From the NCBI GenBank assembly GCA_938091165.1, contig CALKNK010000005.1:51732-115731 (forward strand): 64,000 bases of DNA, written 5' to 3'. This DNA is from an uncultured Ilumatobacter sp. Lineage in GTDB: Bacteria; Actinomycetota; Acidimicrobiia; Acidimicrobiales; Ilumatobacteraceae. Made by a program: the position numbers and the translations under genes. How positions within the stretch are numbered: position 1 is the first letter of the stretch; every line of letters starts with the position of its first letter. Under the pieces are notes generated by a model. The model saw only the letters and a program-made list of their open reading frames with translations, had not been told where the DNA came from and did not search any database. Shown here piece after piece: positions 18,034 through 26,518 of this stretch.

Positions 18034-18536
18034 GTCGGTCCCCTTCGATACCTTCTCCGTGCAGTGTCGCGCTCTGAGCTTGCTGGGAAAGATGCGGACC
18101 GGTCCAGGTCACGAAATTGAACGAACCAATGTTGGAGGTCGCGATGTCGCAGTACAGCGTTGGACCGCTCAATTCCGGGTGATCGCATCTTTCATCTCAC
18201 TGTTCACGCTGATGCTGATCCGGACCGTCCACGTACCTTGGCTGGAGCGACGCGTCGTGGACTCGCAGGGTCCGCCAGACGGTGGAACTGCAGGCCTTGC
18301 TGGGTGCTTCTTGCTCACTCGATCCGGATTGCCGCATCTGCTTACTATGCCGAGCTGATTTACCGAGCTATTGATCGCTGCCGTTATCACTCGAGCGGCG
18401 ATCAACGATCCGCGGATTAGCCACACGTCACGAATGACAACGGTTCGAGCCCTCGGTGATAAAAAAACGAACGGGACCCAAAGCTCTGCGGGGAATCGAC
18501 GAACCCCCGACCGTCTCACCGACGTACGCTCAGGAG
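18034..18536. other. 503-base gene-free divergent region
   Basis: Holds the promoters of the BVMO-hydrolase gene (minus) and the malate-dehydrogenase-like gene (plus). A bulged hairpin is visible at 18371-18404 (TTGATCG ... CCG with CGG ... CGATCAA) and a 10-base perfect palindrome ATCCGCGGAT at 18408-18417. Several short open frames on both strands lack coding character. Confidence 0.45.
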
Positions 18537-19655
18537 ATGGATGTAGCGATCGTCGGTGCCACTGGAAGCTGTGGGCGACAAGTAGCAGCGCAATTGATTG
18601 AGCGATCGCTGCTACCCGAGACCGCGACCCTCCACTTGGTCGGACATGAAGGTGGAGCGCACGAAAGCCAACTTTGGGGGCTACGTGCAGACCTCAGTGA
18701 TGCGTTCGCTGACCGGTCCCCAAACATAGAAGTTGGCACTGATGTCGCTGACAGCAACGCAGACGTAATTGTCATGATGGCGGGCGCAACGGTGACACGC
18801 GAGACCGCTGACCGTGCCGCCCTTGCGCAAATTAATCGACAAATTTTCACCGAAGTTGCCGAATCAATAGGGAAAATGCGGCGGGATGTCACCGTTATCG
18901 TGCAGTCGAATCCGATCGAATTGGCTATTTCGATCTTTGGTCAACATGTTCCGCGTCGACAGCTAATTGGTGCTGCAGCGTGGTCTGACTCGCTCAGGTT
19001 TGAACGCGAGTTGGCGTCGGAACTTGGAATTCGTCGGCCGATGGTCAGTGCACAATGTTGGGGTCAACACGGTGATCACCTGGTGCCGATTTGGAGTCGA
19101 GTAAGCGTTCGAGGCGTCCCGGAACAGCGGCTCGCTGACACAATTGGGGCCGCTCGGGAAGGTCGAGCACTAGCGGACTTTCCAGAAGAGATCATCGAAA
19201 CCCGGACGAGAATGTTGACGTTGATCAACCAGGGAGATGTGTCTGGTGCTTTTTCATTTATCCAGGAATGTCCACCGGATTTGCGTGCAGCGGTCAAGCC
19301 GTTTTTCATCCACTTCAGTTCTGCCACAACTAAGTTAGCCACAGCACATGCCGTAGTTGACCTACTTGAGTTCTTTGCCCGCGGGCGTACCGTTGTGATT
19401 CCAGGACAGGTTGTGCTTGACGGCGAGTTTGGAGGTCTTCGCGGACCACTAGCTGTTCCAGTGCTGCTGGACCAGAGGGGTTGGTCGCAAGTCATTGAGC
19501 TTCCCATTGAAAATGATGAGCGAATTGCATTGGAAAACTCAAGCAGGGCTGTGGAAGTCGCTAACGAGTCCAGAGCTGCGCAAACTTGCACGGAGCAACG
19601 GCCTGCTCAGCAAACGGGTGGAAGAAACGCGCCGTACGTGGTTCGGGGAACCTAA
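18537..19655 (+). CDS. Malate/lactate dehydrogenase-family protein
   Basis: 372 aa with the LDH/MDH fold. The NAD motif is VAIVGATGSCGRQVA. The substrate loop is MAGATVTRETADRAALAQIN, followed by VQSNPIELAISIF, which replaces the usual TNPVD. Catalytic residues look retained: Asp and Arg in WSDSLRFER and His in WGQHGDHLVP. The Asp that normally ends the second beta strand and binds NAD ribose is not evident (LHLVGHEGG). Together with an extra C-terminal tail this suggests a divergent member with a different 2-hydroxyacid or cofactor preference. ATG 18537 follows CAGGAG. Its stop overlaps the start of the alarmone-synthetase-like gene as TAATG, so the two are probably translated together. Confidence 0.84.
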   Translation: MDVAIVGATGSCGRQVAAQLIERSLLPETATLHLVGHEGGAHESQLWGLRADLSDAFADRSPNIEVGTDVADSNADVIVMMAGATVTRETADRAALAQINRQIFTEVAESIGKMRRDVTVIVQSNPIELAISIFGQHVPRRQLIGAAAWSDSLRFERELASELGIRRPMVSAQCWGQHGDHLVPIWSRVSVRGVPEQRLADTIGAAREGRALADFPEEIIETRTRMLTLINQGDVSGAFSFIQECPPDLRAAVKPFFIHFSSATTKLATAHAVVDLLEFFARGRTVVIPGQVVLDGEFGGLRGPLAVPVLLDQRGWSQVIELPIENDERIALENSSRAVEVANESRAAQTCTEQRPAQQTGGRNAPYVVRGT

Positions 19656-21079
19656 TGTCAGGCCCTATGGGCGCCCGAAACGACGAGGCCTTCGGCTACG
19701 CCGAATTCGGTAAGTGGTATGACGCCTATCGGGTGGCAATGCTCGAACCGGGCCTTGATCGCGCGATGGACGCACTCCAACTGGAACTCAACGACTCTCT
19801 TTCGGATCGCGATCTTGCCCGAATCCGAAGTGTTTCTGGTCGTGTAAAGTCAAAGCGGCGTACCTGGCGAAAGGTCAACCAGCAGCGGTATCGGGGGCAG
19901 TTCGTCACTGTTGACGACATCCCCGAGATCATCGATGACCTCGTTGGTATTCGTCTGACCTGCACGAACCTGCGCGACCTTGAGATGGTCCAAGCAGCGC
20001 TGGAGAACCTTCCGTTGAGCGCATCTAAGAGGCGTCCCCTCTCAATTGACTTGGCATCGGAACGCGACTACGTCGACGCTCCAAAGGAGTCGGGCTATCG
20101 GGGCTGGCACGTCAACTTGGGCGTTGCCCTCGAAGGGGTACCGGTCACCATTGAGCTGCAAGTCCGAACCCTTCTCCAAGACAGCTGGGGAGAGTTGACG
20201 CACGAAGACACCTACAGCAAAGCCGGCGAACTGCCGCCCCTCATTGAAGTGCTCAGCGCACGCATGGCAGACCTCCTGGCAACTCTCGACGACATTGCTG
20301 AGGATCTTCGCAACGAACTTGACCGAATTGATGAAGCGATTGTCGCTGAACCTGCAGCAGTTATCGGTACCGATGTCATCGAATCAGGTACTGAAACGTT
20401 GACGAGCGGCCCCGGTGCTGATGCTGTCGACCTTGTGGTTGAGCGGTGGCGAGCCCTTGACCGGCCACTTGAACTCTCTTCACTCGCCTGGGCATTGCAG
20501 AACGAATTTGGCGCCGAGGTCAGCGACGACTGGTTTGGATTTCGGACCTTCAAACGGTTCCTTAACTACGCAGTGCCTGACGGTGAGATCACCGGCGGCC
20601 CACACGCTTACTTACTGCCCCCTAATGGCAGTGTTGCGGTTTCGGAGTTCCCGGACAGCGCCTCGAAGTCGAGCTCAGAGATGGTCGACATCATCGTCCC
20701 CGACGAGGCACAAGAGTTGCGGCGTATTGATCGCGGCTTCCCGCTGATCGAGACGGAACAGTGGCACCAGATTTATGCACAGCTCGCCGAGGCGTGGCGG
20801 CGTCACGGCGGAGGCCCGTCGTCAACTCGAATGCTCAATCAGATCACGCGTTCGGCACGCGACCGCGCACGCGCAGCAGGTGAGCCGCTGTCACGACGTC
20901 ATCTTGACCACGTCGCGAAGACGGTATTCGCTGCTTCTGGTGCTGAGAACCCACTGTCGGCGGAGGAAGCCGGTGACGTCTTCGCCGCAGCGGTGTTGCA
21001 ACGAATGGCTGAGCTTCGGATTGTTGACGTCCATAATGCGGCCCGCAGGACTGTCATTGCGCGTTGGCTGCTCGGCTGA
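19655..21079 (+). CDS. RelA/SpoT-type (p)ppGpp synthetase domain with a C-terminal OST-HTH/LOTUS-like domain
   Basis: 474 aa. Residues 55-190 match the RelA/SpoT nucleotidyltransferase: SGRVKSKRRTWRKV, DDLVGIRLTCTNLRDLE with the metal-binding Asp, GYRGWHVNLGV, and the catalytic strand IELQVRTLLQDSWGELTHED. No HD hydrolase domain precedes it and no TGS or ACT domain follows, so it is a small-alarmone-synthetase type. After a helical linker, residues about 256-325 (LELSSLAWALQNEFGAEVSD, WFGFRTFKRFLNY, then AYLLPPNG) read like an OST-HTH/LOTUS winged helix, a module that binds RNA. About 150 C-terminal helical residues are unassigned. Start and upstream stop overlap as TAATG. The LOTUS call is by eye and less certain than the synthetase call. 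Confidence 0.85.
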   Translation: MSGPMGARNDEAFGYAEFGKWYDAYRVAMLEPGLDRAMDALQLELNDSLSDRDLARIRSVSGRVKSKRRTWRKVNQQRYRGQFVTVDDIPEIIDDLVGIRLTCTNLRDLEMVQAALENLPLSASKRRPLSIDLASERDYVDAPKESGYRGWHVNLGVALEGVPVTIELQVRTLLQDSWGELTHEDTYSKAGELPPLIEVLSARMADLLATLDDIAEDLRNELDRIDEAIVAEPAAVIGTDVIESGTETLTSGPGADAVDLVVERWRALDRPLELSSLAWALQNEFGAEVSDDWFGFRTFKRFLNYAVPDGEITGGPHAYLLPPNGSVAVSEFPDSASKSSSEMVDIIVPDEAQELRRIDRGFPLIETEQWHQIYAQLAEAWRRHGGGPSSTRMLNQITRSARDRARAAGEPLSRRHLDHVAKTVFAASGAENPLSAEEAGDVFAAAVLQRMAELRIVDVHNAARRTVIARWLLG

Positions 21080-21124
21080 GGGTCTTGGTCGCTCAACTCT
21101 TGATTGGCGAATCTGGCGTGACGG

Positions 21125-21901
21125 TCAACGGGGGCCTTGGCCATCGTCGACTTTAATCACGGTGCCGGTGACGCACTCCGAGGCTGGCCCGCAGAGATAA
21201 AGCAACGTCGAGTCGAGTTGTTCAGGCTGCCCGGTGCGCTTGCGCGGAAAGTGCTGGCTGATATCACCGACTCGCTCAAGCATGCCGTCCGTCATCTCTG
21301 ATTTGAAAAGTCCCGGTGCAATGCCATTTACATTTATGTTGAATCGACTCCACTCAACTGCCAGAGCCTCGCTCATCCGTGAGATCGCTGCTTTGGTAAT
21401 CGAATACAGCGCTGCACCGTTGCCTGAGTAATGCGTGGCAGCAACACTGGAGATGTTGACAATTCGGCCTGATCGTTCGGCTGCAATTAACCGACGGGCA
21501 ACTTCGCAGCTCAATATGTACGGTCCGCGCAGGTTGATATCAATCACTGAGTCAATCAATTCGATGGACATCTTGTGGGCGCGCTGCGCGTCGGGAACAC
21601 CTGCGTTGTTGACGAGGATGGTGATGAGGCCTGCTGCTTTTTCCGTCTGATCGACCGCTGCGATGATGCTGTCGGCATCGGCCATATCGATCGGCACTCC
21701 GTAGGCATCGCCTCCGCGAGATTCAATGTCGAGCACGAGCTCGGCAAGGCGTTCCTCGCGACGACCAGTAGCGACCACTGTTGCGCCTGCCGCTGCGAGC
21801 ACCTGTGCAAAGCGCCAGCCCAGACCTGATGTGGCACCCGTGACGAGGGCAATTTCGCCAGTGAGATCGGTGGATGCGTTTGGCAGCGGAAAGTCGGTCA
21901 T
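21125..21901 (-). CDS. Short-chain dehydrogenase/reductase
   Basis: 258-aa classical SDR. TGATSGLG binds NAD(P), NNAG is present, SSVAATHYSGNGAALYSITKAA supplies the Ser-Tyr-Lys active site, and GIAPG follows. The C-terminus CGPASECVTGTVIKVDDGQ is typical of gluconate 5-dehydrogenase or FabG-like SDRs that use a conserved Gly-rich tail in the tetramer. The ATG at 21901 was preferred over upstream in-frame starts because it begins just before the first beta strand. It converges with the alarmone-synthetase gene, 45 bases between stops. Confidence 0.9.
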   Translation of the reverse strand: MTDFPLPNASTDLTGEIALVTGATSGLGWRFAQVLAAAGATVVATGRREERLAELVLDIESRGGDAYGVPIDMADADSIIAAVDQTEKAAGLITILVNNAGVPDAQRAHKMSIELIDSVIDINLRGPYILSCEVARRLIAAERSGRIVNISSVAATHYSGNGAALYSITKAAISRMSEALAVEWSRFNINVNGIAPGLFKSEMTDGMLERVGDISQHFPRKRTGQPEQLDSTLLYLCGPASECVTGTVIKVDDGQGPR

Positions 21902-22161
21902 GGCTCTGATCGTGCCAGACCACTCTTGACGCCGCGAAAGCGTAGGTGTCTCGACGCTGGGCCTGATCACAGGTTGACCGAACGAAACGCATTTGAGCCG
22001 CCAGTTCCTTGCTGCGGGCTGACATGAAGAGACGTCCACCAGCTTCAGCGATATGCAAGCGCCTATTTGGAATGGGGATAAAGAACAGTCGATCACTGGC
22101 GAGTCGTACCGTGAGATCCTTGGTATACGAAAACACGAGTGTGCGCTAGGGCAGCCAACGG

Positions 22162-23031
22162 CTAGGCCGTGTCAAACCTTTCGACGCCCATCGGGTTTGG
22201 ATACGGCATGACCGTGCCGTCCAGCGCTCGAACAACAGGCGTCAGAATGTGGGTGAGCTCGGCCAGTTCGGACTGGATAGAGCGCAGCGGTGCGGTGGCA
22301 AGACGGTCGGTCAGCTCCTCGATTGCGACGTGTAGTGCTGCACCGGCTTCGGTGATGTGGCCGGTGTCGTCGAGAACACCTCGCTCGTGGAGTCGGCCTA
22401 CTGCACCGATCCAGTCGTCGTCGGTCCATCCCCGAAACGGTTGCACGGTGTCGATTGGAGCTCCGGTGTACGCCAGGCGCAGGACGTGAGCTTCGCAGGG
22501 ACCCACTTCCATCGCAGCCAACGCAACGAGATGTCCATCGCCGCGGTGCTCACGCAGCAGCGTCGTAGCGTGCCACAACGCCAAGTGTGGCTGCGCCGGC
22601 ATTTCAAGCGCGAGATTTGCTGAGAACATGGGCCGTCGGTCGTCGGCCACCGCCTCGGCAGCGCGCCGCACGATGAAGGCAGCGCGCTTCAACTGGGCCC
22701 GGTCATTTGGGAGCCCATGGGCAGTCCACGCTCGATCGATACCGTCGAGCCGCGCTGTCAAGGCATCAGCGGGTGAACAGCGCGTCCAGATGTCTGGCAC
22801 GGCGCGGTCTACGAAGCTCGGATGAAAGCCGAAGAACAGCGCAGTCACAGCGCCTGAATCCACAGCGCCGAGCGGAGCAGCACGTCCGCCGAAGTAGCCG
22901 CGCCAGAACCCCGGAAGGTCAGCATCTTCGAACGCCTGCTGGCTCTCAGGGGCAAAGTAGGTGATTGCATGAATGGGCTCGACCAAAGTCCATAGATGAC
23001 GTTCAGGCGAGTCGATGACTGAAGTGTCCAT
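22162..23031 (-). CDS. SCO6745-like helix-turn-helix protein
   Basis: 289 aa matching the actinobacterial SCO6745 family by its N-terminus: LWTLVEPIHAITYFAPESQQ, then GFWRGYFGGRAAPLGAV. The C-terminal third (IGAVGRLHERGVLDDTGHIT) looks like a winged helix. Biochemical function is unknown to me. Its ATG overlaps the stop of the upstream methyltransferase gene as TGATG, so the two should be translationally coupled and probably act together. Confidence 0.82.
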   Translation of the reverse strand: MDTSVIDSPERHLWTLVEPIHAITYFAPESQQAFEDADLPGFWRGYFGGRAAPLGAVDSGAVTALFFGFHPSFVDRAVPDIWTRCSPADALTARLDGIDRAWTAHGLPNDRAQLKRAAFIVRRAAEAVADDRRPMFSANLALEMPAQPHLALWHATTLLREHRGDGHLVALAAMEVGPCEAHVLRLAYTGAPIDTVQPFRGWTDDDWIGAVGRLHERGVLDDTGHITEAGAALHVAIEELTDRLATAPLRSIQSELAELTHILTPVVRALDGTVMPYPNPMGVERFDTA

Positions 23032-23669
23032 CAGGTTCCAACTCGACGCGCTGTCAACCAGAACCCGGTTCCCGCCCGCGCAGAACGACCCTGCCACTTG
23101 CCCGGCAACGCTTCGAGCACGTCAGCAGCAGGCAGGTGAATTGGTGTTTGGTCTCCGAGGGTGTTGACCCACAGAATCGAACCCTCGGGCCGCAAGATGC
23201 GATCGACCTCGTTGGGGAACAAGATCATGTTGATCATCAGCACAGCGTCGAACGTGTCGTTCGCAAATGGCAGCATCGTCGCGTCGGCCTGCAGGCGCGG
23301 CGCCAGCTCGCCCGGCGCATACGACAGCATTCCCATCGACAGATCGCTGCAGATCAGCGAGCCGACCTTTCCGCTTAATACACGTGCTCCAGCGCCCGTA
23401 CCGGAACCAAGTTCAAGCCAGTCGCCGCTCAGCGGGATCCGACCACGATCGAGTCCGTCTTCCACGGGCGCACGTTTCGTCGGGTCAACGCGCCGCTCGG
23501 ACCATTCCGCCGCCATTCCATCAAACAATTCGGCCATGTTCGTCGCGTTTGTTGGCCGCCACTCACCGCCGAACGCCATCAGCCGTGTGATCTTGCGAAT
23601 TGGATGGTCCGGTCCGGCGAATGGCTCCGGGTCACTGGCGTCAGGATGATTGGCTAACTGCTCAAGCAC
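23031..23669 (-). CDS. Class I SAM-dependent methyltransferase
   Basis: 212 aa starting at GTG 23669. Motif I is WLELGSGTGAGARVLSG, motif II includes ICSDLSMGML (acid binding the ribose), then QADATMLPFANDTFDAVLMI, the motif III/IV region of ubiquinone/menaquinone-type methyltransferases. The acceptor substrate is not predictable. Its stop overlaps the start of the SCO6745-like gene (TGATG). It follows the TrmH-like gene by 113 bases on the same strand. Confidence 0.88.
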   Translation of the reverse strand: MLEQLANHPDASDPEPFAGPDHPIRKITRLMAFGGEWRPTNATNMAELFDGMAAEWSERRVDPTKRAPVEDGLDRGRIPLSGDWLELGSGTGAGARVLSGKVGSLICSDLSMGMLSYAPGELAPRLQADATMLPFANDTFDAVLMINMILFPNEVDRILRPEGSILWVNTLGDQTPIHLPAADVLEALPGKWQGRSARAGTGFWLTARRVGT

Positions 23670-23782
23670 CTTTACATTCTCGCAGCAGCGTCAAATCTGA
23701 GACGAAGCCCACGCGTCATCGGGTGAGTTGAACAACTTCGCAATGCCAGCTGCATCACGCTCGACACTGAGAGCCTGCTATT

Positions 23783-24610
23783 TCACACTGGTCGATTCAC
23801 GGCGGCGAACGTCACAGCTGCAGCGTGTCCAACGTTGAGCGAGTCGACATTTGACGCGATCGGAATCCGCACGCAGTGCGTCGTGTTCTGAATTGCAAGA
23901 TTGGTGAGCCCAGGACCCTCAGCACCGAACACCACAGCGAGACGCTCCGGCGCTGCCATCTCCCAGACATTGGTTGCGTTTGCAGCAGGTGTCATCGCCC
24001 ACGTCTCAAATCCCAAATCATGGAGCGTGTCGAGAGCACCCGGCCAAGCATCATCACCGACTCGTGCGGTAGGCATATGCAGCACTTCGCCCATGCTGAC
24101 ACGTACCGTGCGCCGATAATACGGATCAGTGCAGTTGGGGCTCAGCACCATGCCGTCAAAACCGAAGGCTCGCGCTGCGCGTGCTATGGCCCCAACGTTT
24201 TGATTGTCATTGAGCGCCTCAAGGACAGCGAGCCGCGTCGAAGTTGCTGCGAGGTCAGCCACAGTGGGATAGGGCTTACGGTTGCCTGATGCGAGCACGC
24301 CTCGGTGCAGGTTGAACCCGACGATGCGTTCCATCACCTCGTGATCGGCAACGAAAACGGGAACGCCAGCAAGCTCACGCCGTTCGAGGTACGGAAGGAA
24401 TCGCTTCACTCGGGTTGGGCCTAGTAGCACTGACCGGAGTTGGTGACCTGAATCGATTAGACGATCAATAGCCATGTATCCCTCGGCCATGAAGAACTCG
24501 TCACCTTCCATTGCGGTGCGTATCGGCTGGTTGTTCAACTCGCGATAATCGGCCAGTCGTGGGTCACCGGGGTCTTCGACGATGATTGGGGCGCCGACCT
24601 GCTCGCTCAT
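23783..24610 (-). CDS. SpoU/TrmH-family RNA 2'-O-methyltransferase
   Basis: 275 aa SPOUT methyltransferase modifying tRNA or rRNA ribose. Motif 1 is NDNQNVGAIARAARAFG with the catalytic Arg, motif 2 is VFGAEGPGL, and motif 3 is IPIASNVDSLNVGHAAAV, together forming the SAM-binding trefoil knot. The first 95 residues are an L30e-like substrate-binding domain (FMAEGYMAIDRLIDSG). ATG 24610 is the sensible start, since upstream in-frame codons lie in non-conserved sequence. It is 43 bases from the enoyl-CoA hydratase gene. Confidence 0.93.
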   Translation of the reverse strand: MSEQVGAPIIVEDPGDPRLADYRELNNQPIRTAMEGDEFFMAEGYMAIDRLIDSGHQLRSVLLGPTRVKRFLPYLERRELAGVPVFVADHEVMERIVGFNLHRGVLASGNRKPYPTVADLAATSTRLAVLEALNDNQNVGAIARAARAFGFDGMVLSPNCTDPYYRRTVRVSMGEVLHMPTARVGDDAWPGALDTLHDLGFETWAMTPAANATNVWEMAAPERLAVVFGAEGPGLTNLAIQNTTHCVRIPIASNVDSLNVGHAAAVTFAAVNRPV

Positions 24611-24653
24611 AACAGGGGACGGTACGCCTGGCAGCTCGCGAGTGTCGCGATTC

Positions 24654-25487
24654 CTACTGGCCCGTGAAGTTAGGTGTGCGCTTTTCGACGAACGCAGCTG
24701 CTGCTTCGCGGTGATCGGCGGTGCCCATTGATAGCACCATATTGGCGGCTTCGGCGTCGAGAGCAGTCTCGACGTCACAGGTGACCGCACGGTTGAGATT
24801 TTCTTTCATGTAACGCATCGCGATGGGGGCTCGGTCTGCGAGTCCTTGACACCAGTCAAGGGCAGCCCGGTCGAAGCCGTCGTCGGCAAGCACCTGATTG
24901 ATAATGCCGAGATCGCAGGCCTCGGCAGCTGTGAGGCGTGGAGAGGTGAAGTAAAGCTCCTTGGCCTTTGCAGTGCCAATGAGTTGCGTGAGGAACCAGC
25001 TGCCGCCGAAGTCGCCAGATGCGCCGACGTTCGCGAACGCTGGGACAACGAGCGCCCGCTCGGCAGCCAAGCGGATGTCGCAGGCAAGCGCAATGGACAT
25101 GCCGGCTCCTGCCGCCGCGCCGGGGATTGCGGCGACGACTGGTTTCGGAAAGCGGTGCAGAGCGAGCGAGACCTGCTTCTGCAGCCGACGCAGCACGTCG
25201 GTGCTGACCTGGAGGCTGCCGCTGCGCCGGGGAGCAGCGCCGGGTTGGTGGCTTTCGTGCATTCCTTTTACGTCACCACCGGCACAGAAAGCACCGCCGT
25301 TGCCGGTGACCATTACGACATTGACGTCTTCGTCTTCGGCCAGCGTTGGCAGCACCCGACCGAACCCTTCGTACATTGCGTCGCTGAGCGCGTTGCGTCG
25401 CTCAGGTCGGTTGAACGTGATTACGCCTACGTGGCCGTCAATGTGTGCCAGCAGGTCTGTGGTTCCGGTATCCAGTTCGCGCGTCAT
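24654..25487 (-). CDS. Enoyl-CoA hydratase/isomerase
   Basis: 277-aa crotonase-fold enzyme. RPERRNALSDAM and AFCAGGDVKGM form the CoA site and first oxyanion NH. GAAAGAGMSIALACDIRLA supplies the second. In the place of the usual second catalytic Glu the sequence reads GASGDFGGSWFL with an Asp, like isomerase-type (PaaG/ECI) crotonases, so isomerisation may be preferred over hydration. ATG 25487 was chosen; an earlier in-frame start has no homology. It acts in acyl-CoA or aromatic breakdown. Confidence 0.92.
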   Translation of the reverse strand: MTRELDTGTTDLLAHIDGHVGVITFNRPERRNALSDAMYEGFGRVLPTLAEDEDVNVVMVTGNGGAFCAGGDVKGMHESHQPGAAPRRSGSLQVSTDVLRRLQKQVSLALHRFPKPVVAAIPGAAAGAGMSIALACDIRLAAERALVVPAFANVGASGDFGGSWFLTQLIGTAKAKELYFTSPRLTAAEACDLGIINQVLADDGFDRAALDWCQGLADRAPIAMRYMKENLNRAVTCDVETALDAEAANMVLSMGTADHREAAAAFVEKRTPNFTGQ

Positions 25488-25589
25488 GACGAAAGCTTGG
25501 CAGTACCGATCATTCTGCTGCGAACCGCAGCGACCTTTGAGTAGCAACACGAACGTGACCTTGTTGATCTTTTCGCGTTGGGTTTAGTT

Positions 25590-25615
25590 AGCGCCGGCGG
25601 AGTTGGTCCGGCGCT
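25590..25615 (-). terminator. Possible terminator after the M23 peptidase gene
   Basis: AGCGCCGG (25590-25597) pairs with CCGGCGCT (25608-25615), loop of 10. No clear T tract follows on the minus strand, so assignment is tentative. Confidence 0.4.
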
Positions 25616-25662
25616 CAGTATCGGCGTCACCGGTGGATTTGCGAATTTCGGTCATCCTCACT

Positions 25663-26277
25663 TCATCTGATTGCAACATGCTGTGCGAATCGCTTTGTGT
25701 CGGCTTGGATCTGGGTTGCGTCCAACACAGGTTCCACGCACGCCGCGTAGGTGGCGGCGTAGGGGTTGCCAACTGTTCCGCCGAAGTGCGTTTCGAAGTG
25801 GAGGTGGGGTCCCTTGGCGTTGCCGGTGCTGCCCACGTAGCCGATTACCTCTCCTTGCAGCACAAAGCGACTCTCGCCCTCGAATCTGTCGAAATGGGCG
25901 TAATAGAAAGTATTGCCACTTGGGCTTGTCAGCCACGCAGCGTTACCGCCGAGCCGATTTTGCTTGAAGCTGATGTCGCCGGATTGAACGGCGGCGACGG
26001 GGGTGTTGCGATCAGCGATCATGTCGACGCCCTCGTGACGGCGGCCACCGGAGCGGCTTGCACCCCAGCTGTCGACGAATTGACTTCCCGACGGAATGGG
26101 ACATGCGATCGCACTGTCTGCACCAAGGGCACCAGTCGCTGCAGCAGTGACGAGCCGATAAGCAGTTGCGGCGCTGGCGGCAGAGGCCGGGGGGCTGAAT
26201 GTGGTCGGCACGATCGCAGTAGCGGCAACGACGGCCGCGAGACCGGTGAGAAATCGTAAGCGTGAGCCCATGACCAT
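25663..26277 (-). CDS. Secreted M23 (LytM-type) metallopeptidase
   Basis: 204 aa. The N-terminus MVMGSRLRFLTGLAAVVAAT... to about residue 34 (SPPASAA) is a signal peptide. The catalytic domain shows RRHEGVDMIAD (His and Asp of the HxxxD zinc motif) and GPHLHFETH (HxH), with the intervening NTFYYAHFDRF and GYVGSTGNA as in LytM. It should cleave peptide cross-links in peptidoglycan, outside the membrane. Only the catalytic domain is present, with no coiled coil or LysM. A further Met at residue 3 could also be the start. Confidence 0.92.
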   Translation of the reverse strand: MVMGSRLRFLTGLAAVVAATAIVPTTFSPPASAASAATAYRLVTAAATGALGADSAIACPIPSGSQFVDSWGASRSGGRRHEGVDMIADRNTPVAAVQSGDISFKQNRLGGNAAWLTSPSGNTFYYAHFDRFEGESRFVLQGEVIGYVGSTGNAKGPHLHFETHFGGTVGNPYAATYAACVEPVLDATQIQADTKRFAQHVAIR

Positions 26278-26518
26278 ATATTACGAATACATTACGAATA
26301 GATGTCGGCAGGGTGACGGTAATTTGTGATTTTTTTCATTACTCACCGGCTGACCCAACAGGCTCCACCAAGCAAGTTGACGATCTATAAGAGGCCGCTA
26401 ACGCCACGCCCTACTCTTTAGTCGTGTCGAGGTGACCGTCGGCTTCCCGGTTAGAGGAGTCGGGCCGCCCATGTCGATCACCTTCCGTCACGAAAGGTCT
26501 GAGTTCTAAGCTCGAGAT

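Noticed and set aside
18371..18417. Hairpin and palindrome in the BVMO/MDH-like intergenic region as a terminator or riboswitch
   Set aside because: Both flanking genes point away from it, so a terminator makes no sense, and no riboswitch class is recognisable. Recorded only as symmetry in a promoter region.
25603..26259. Plus-strand open frame of 218 codons
   Set aside because: Lies antisense inside the M23 peptidase gene, which has a signal peptide and zinc motifs.
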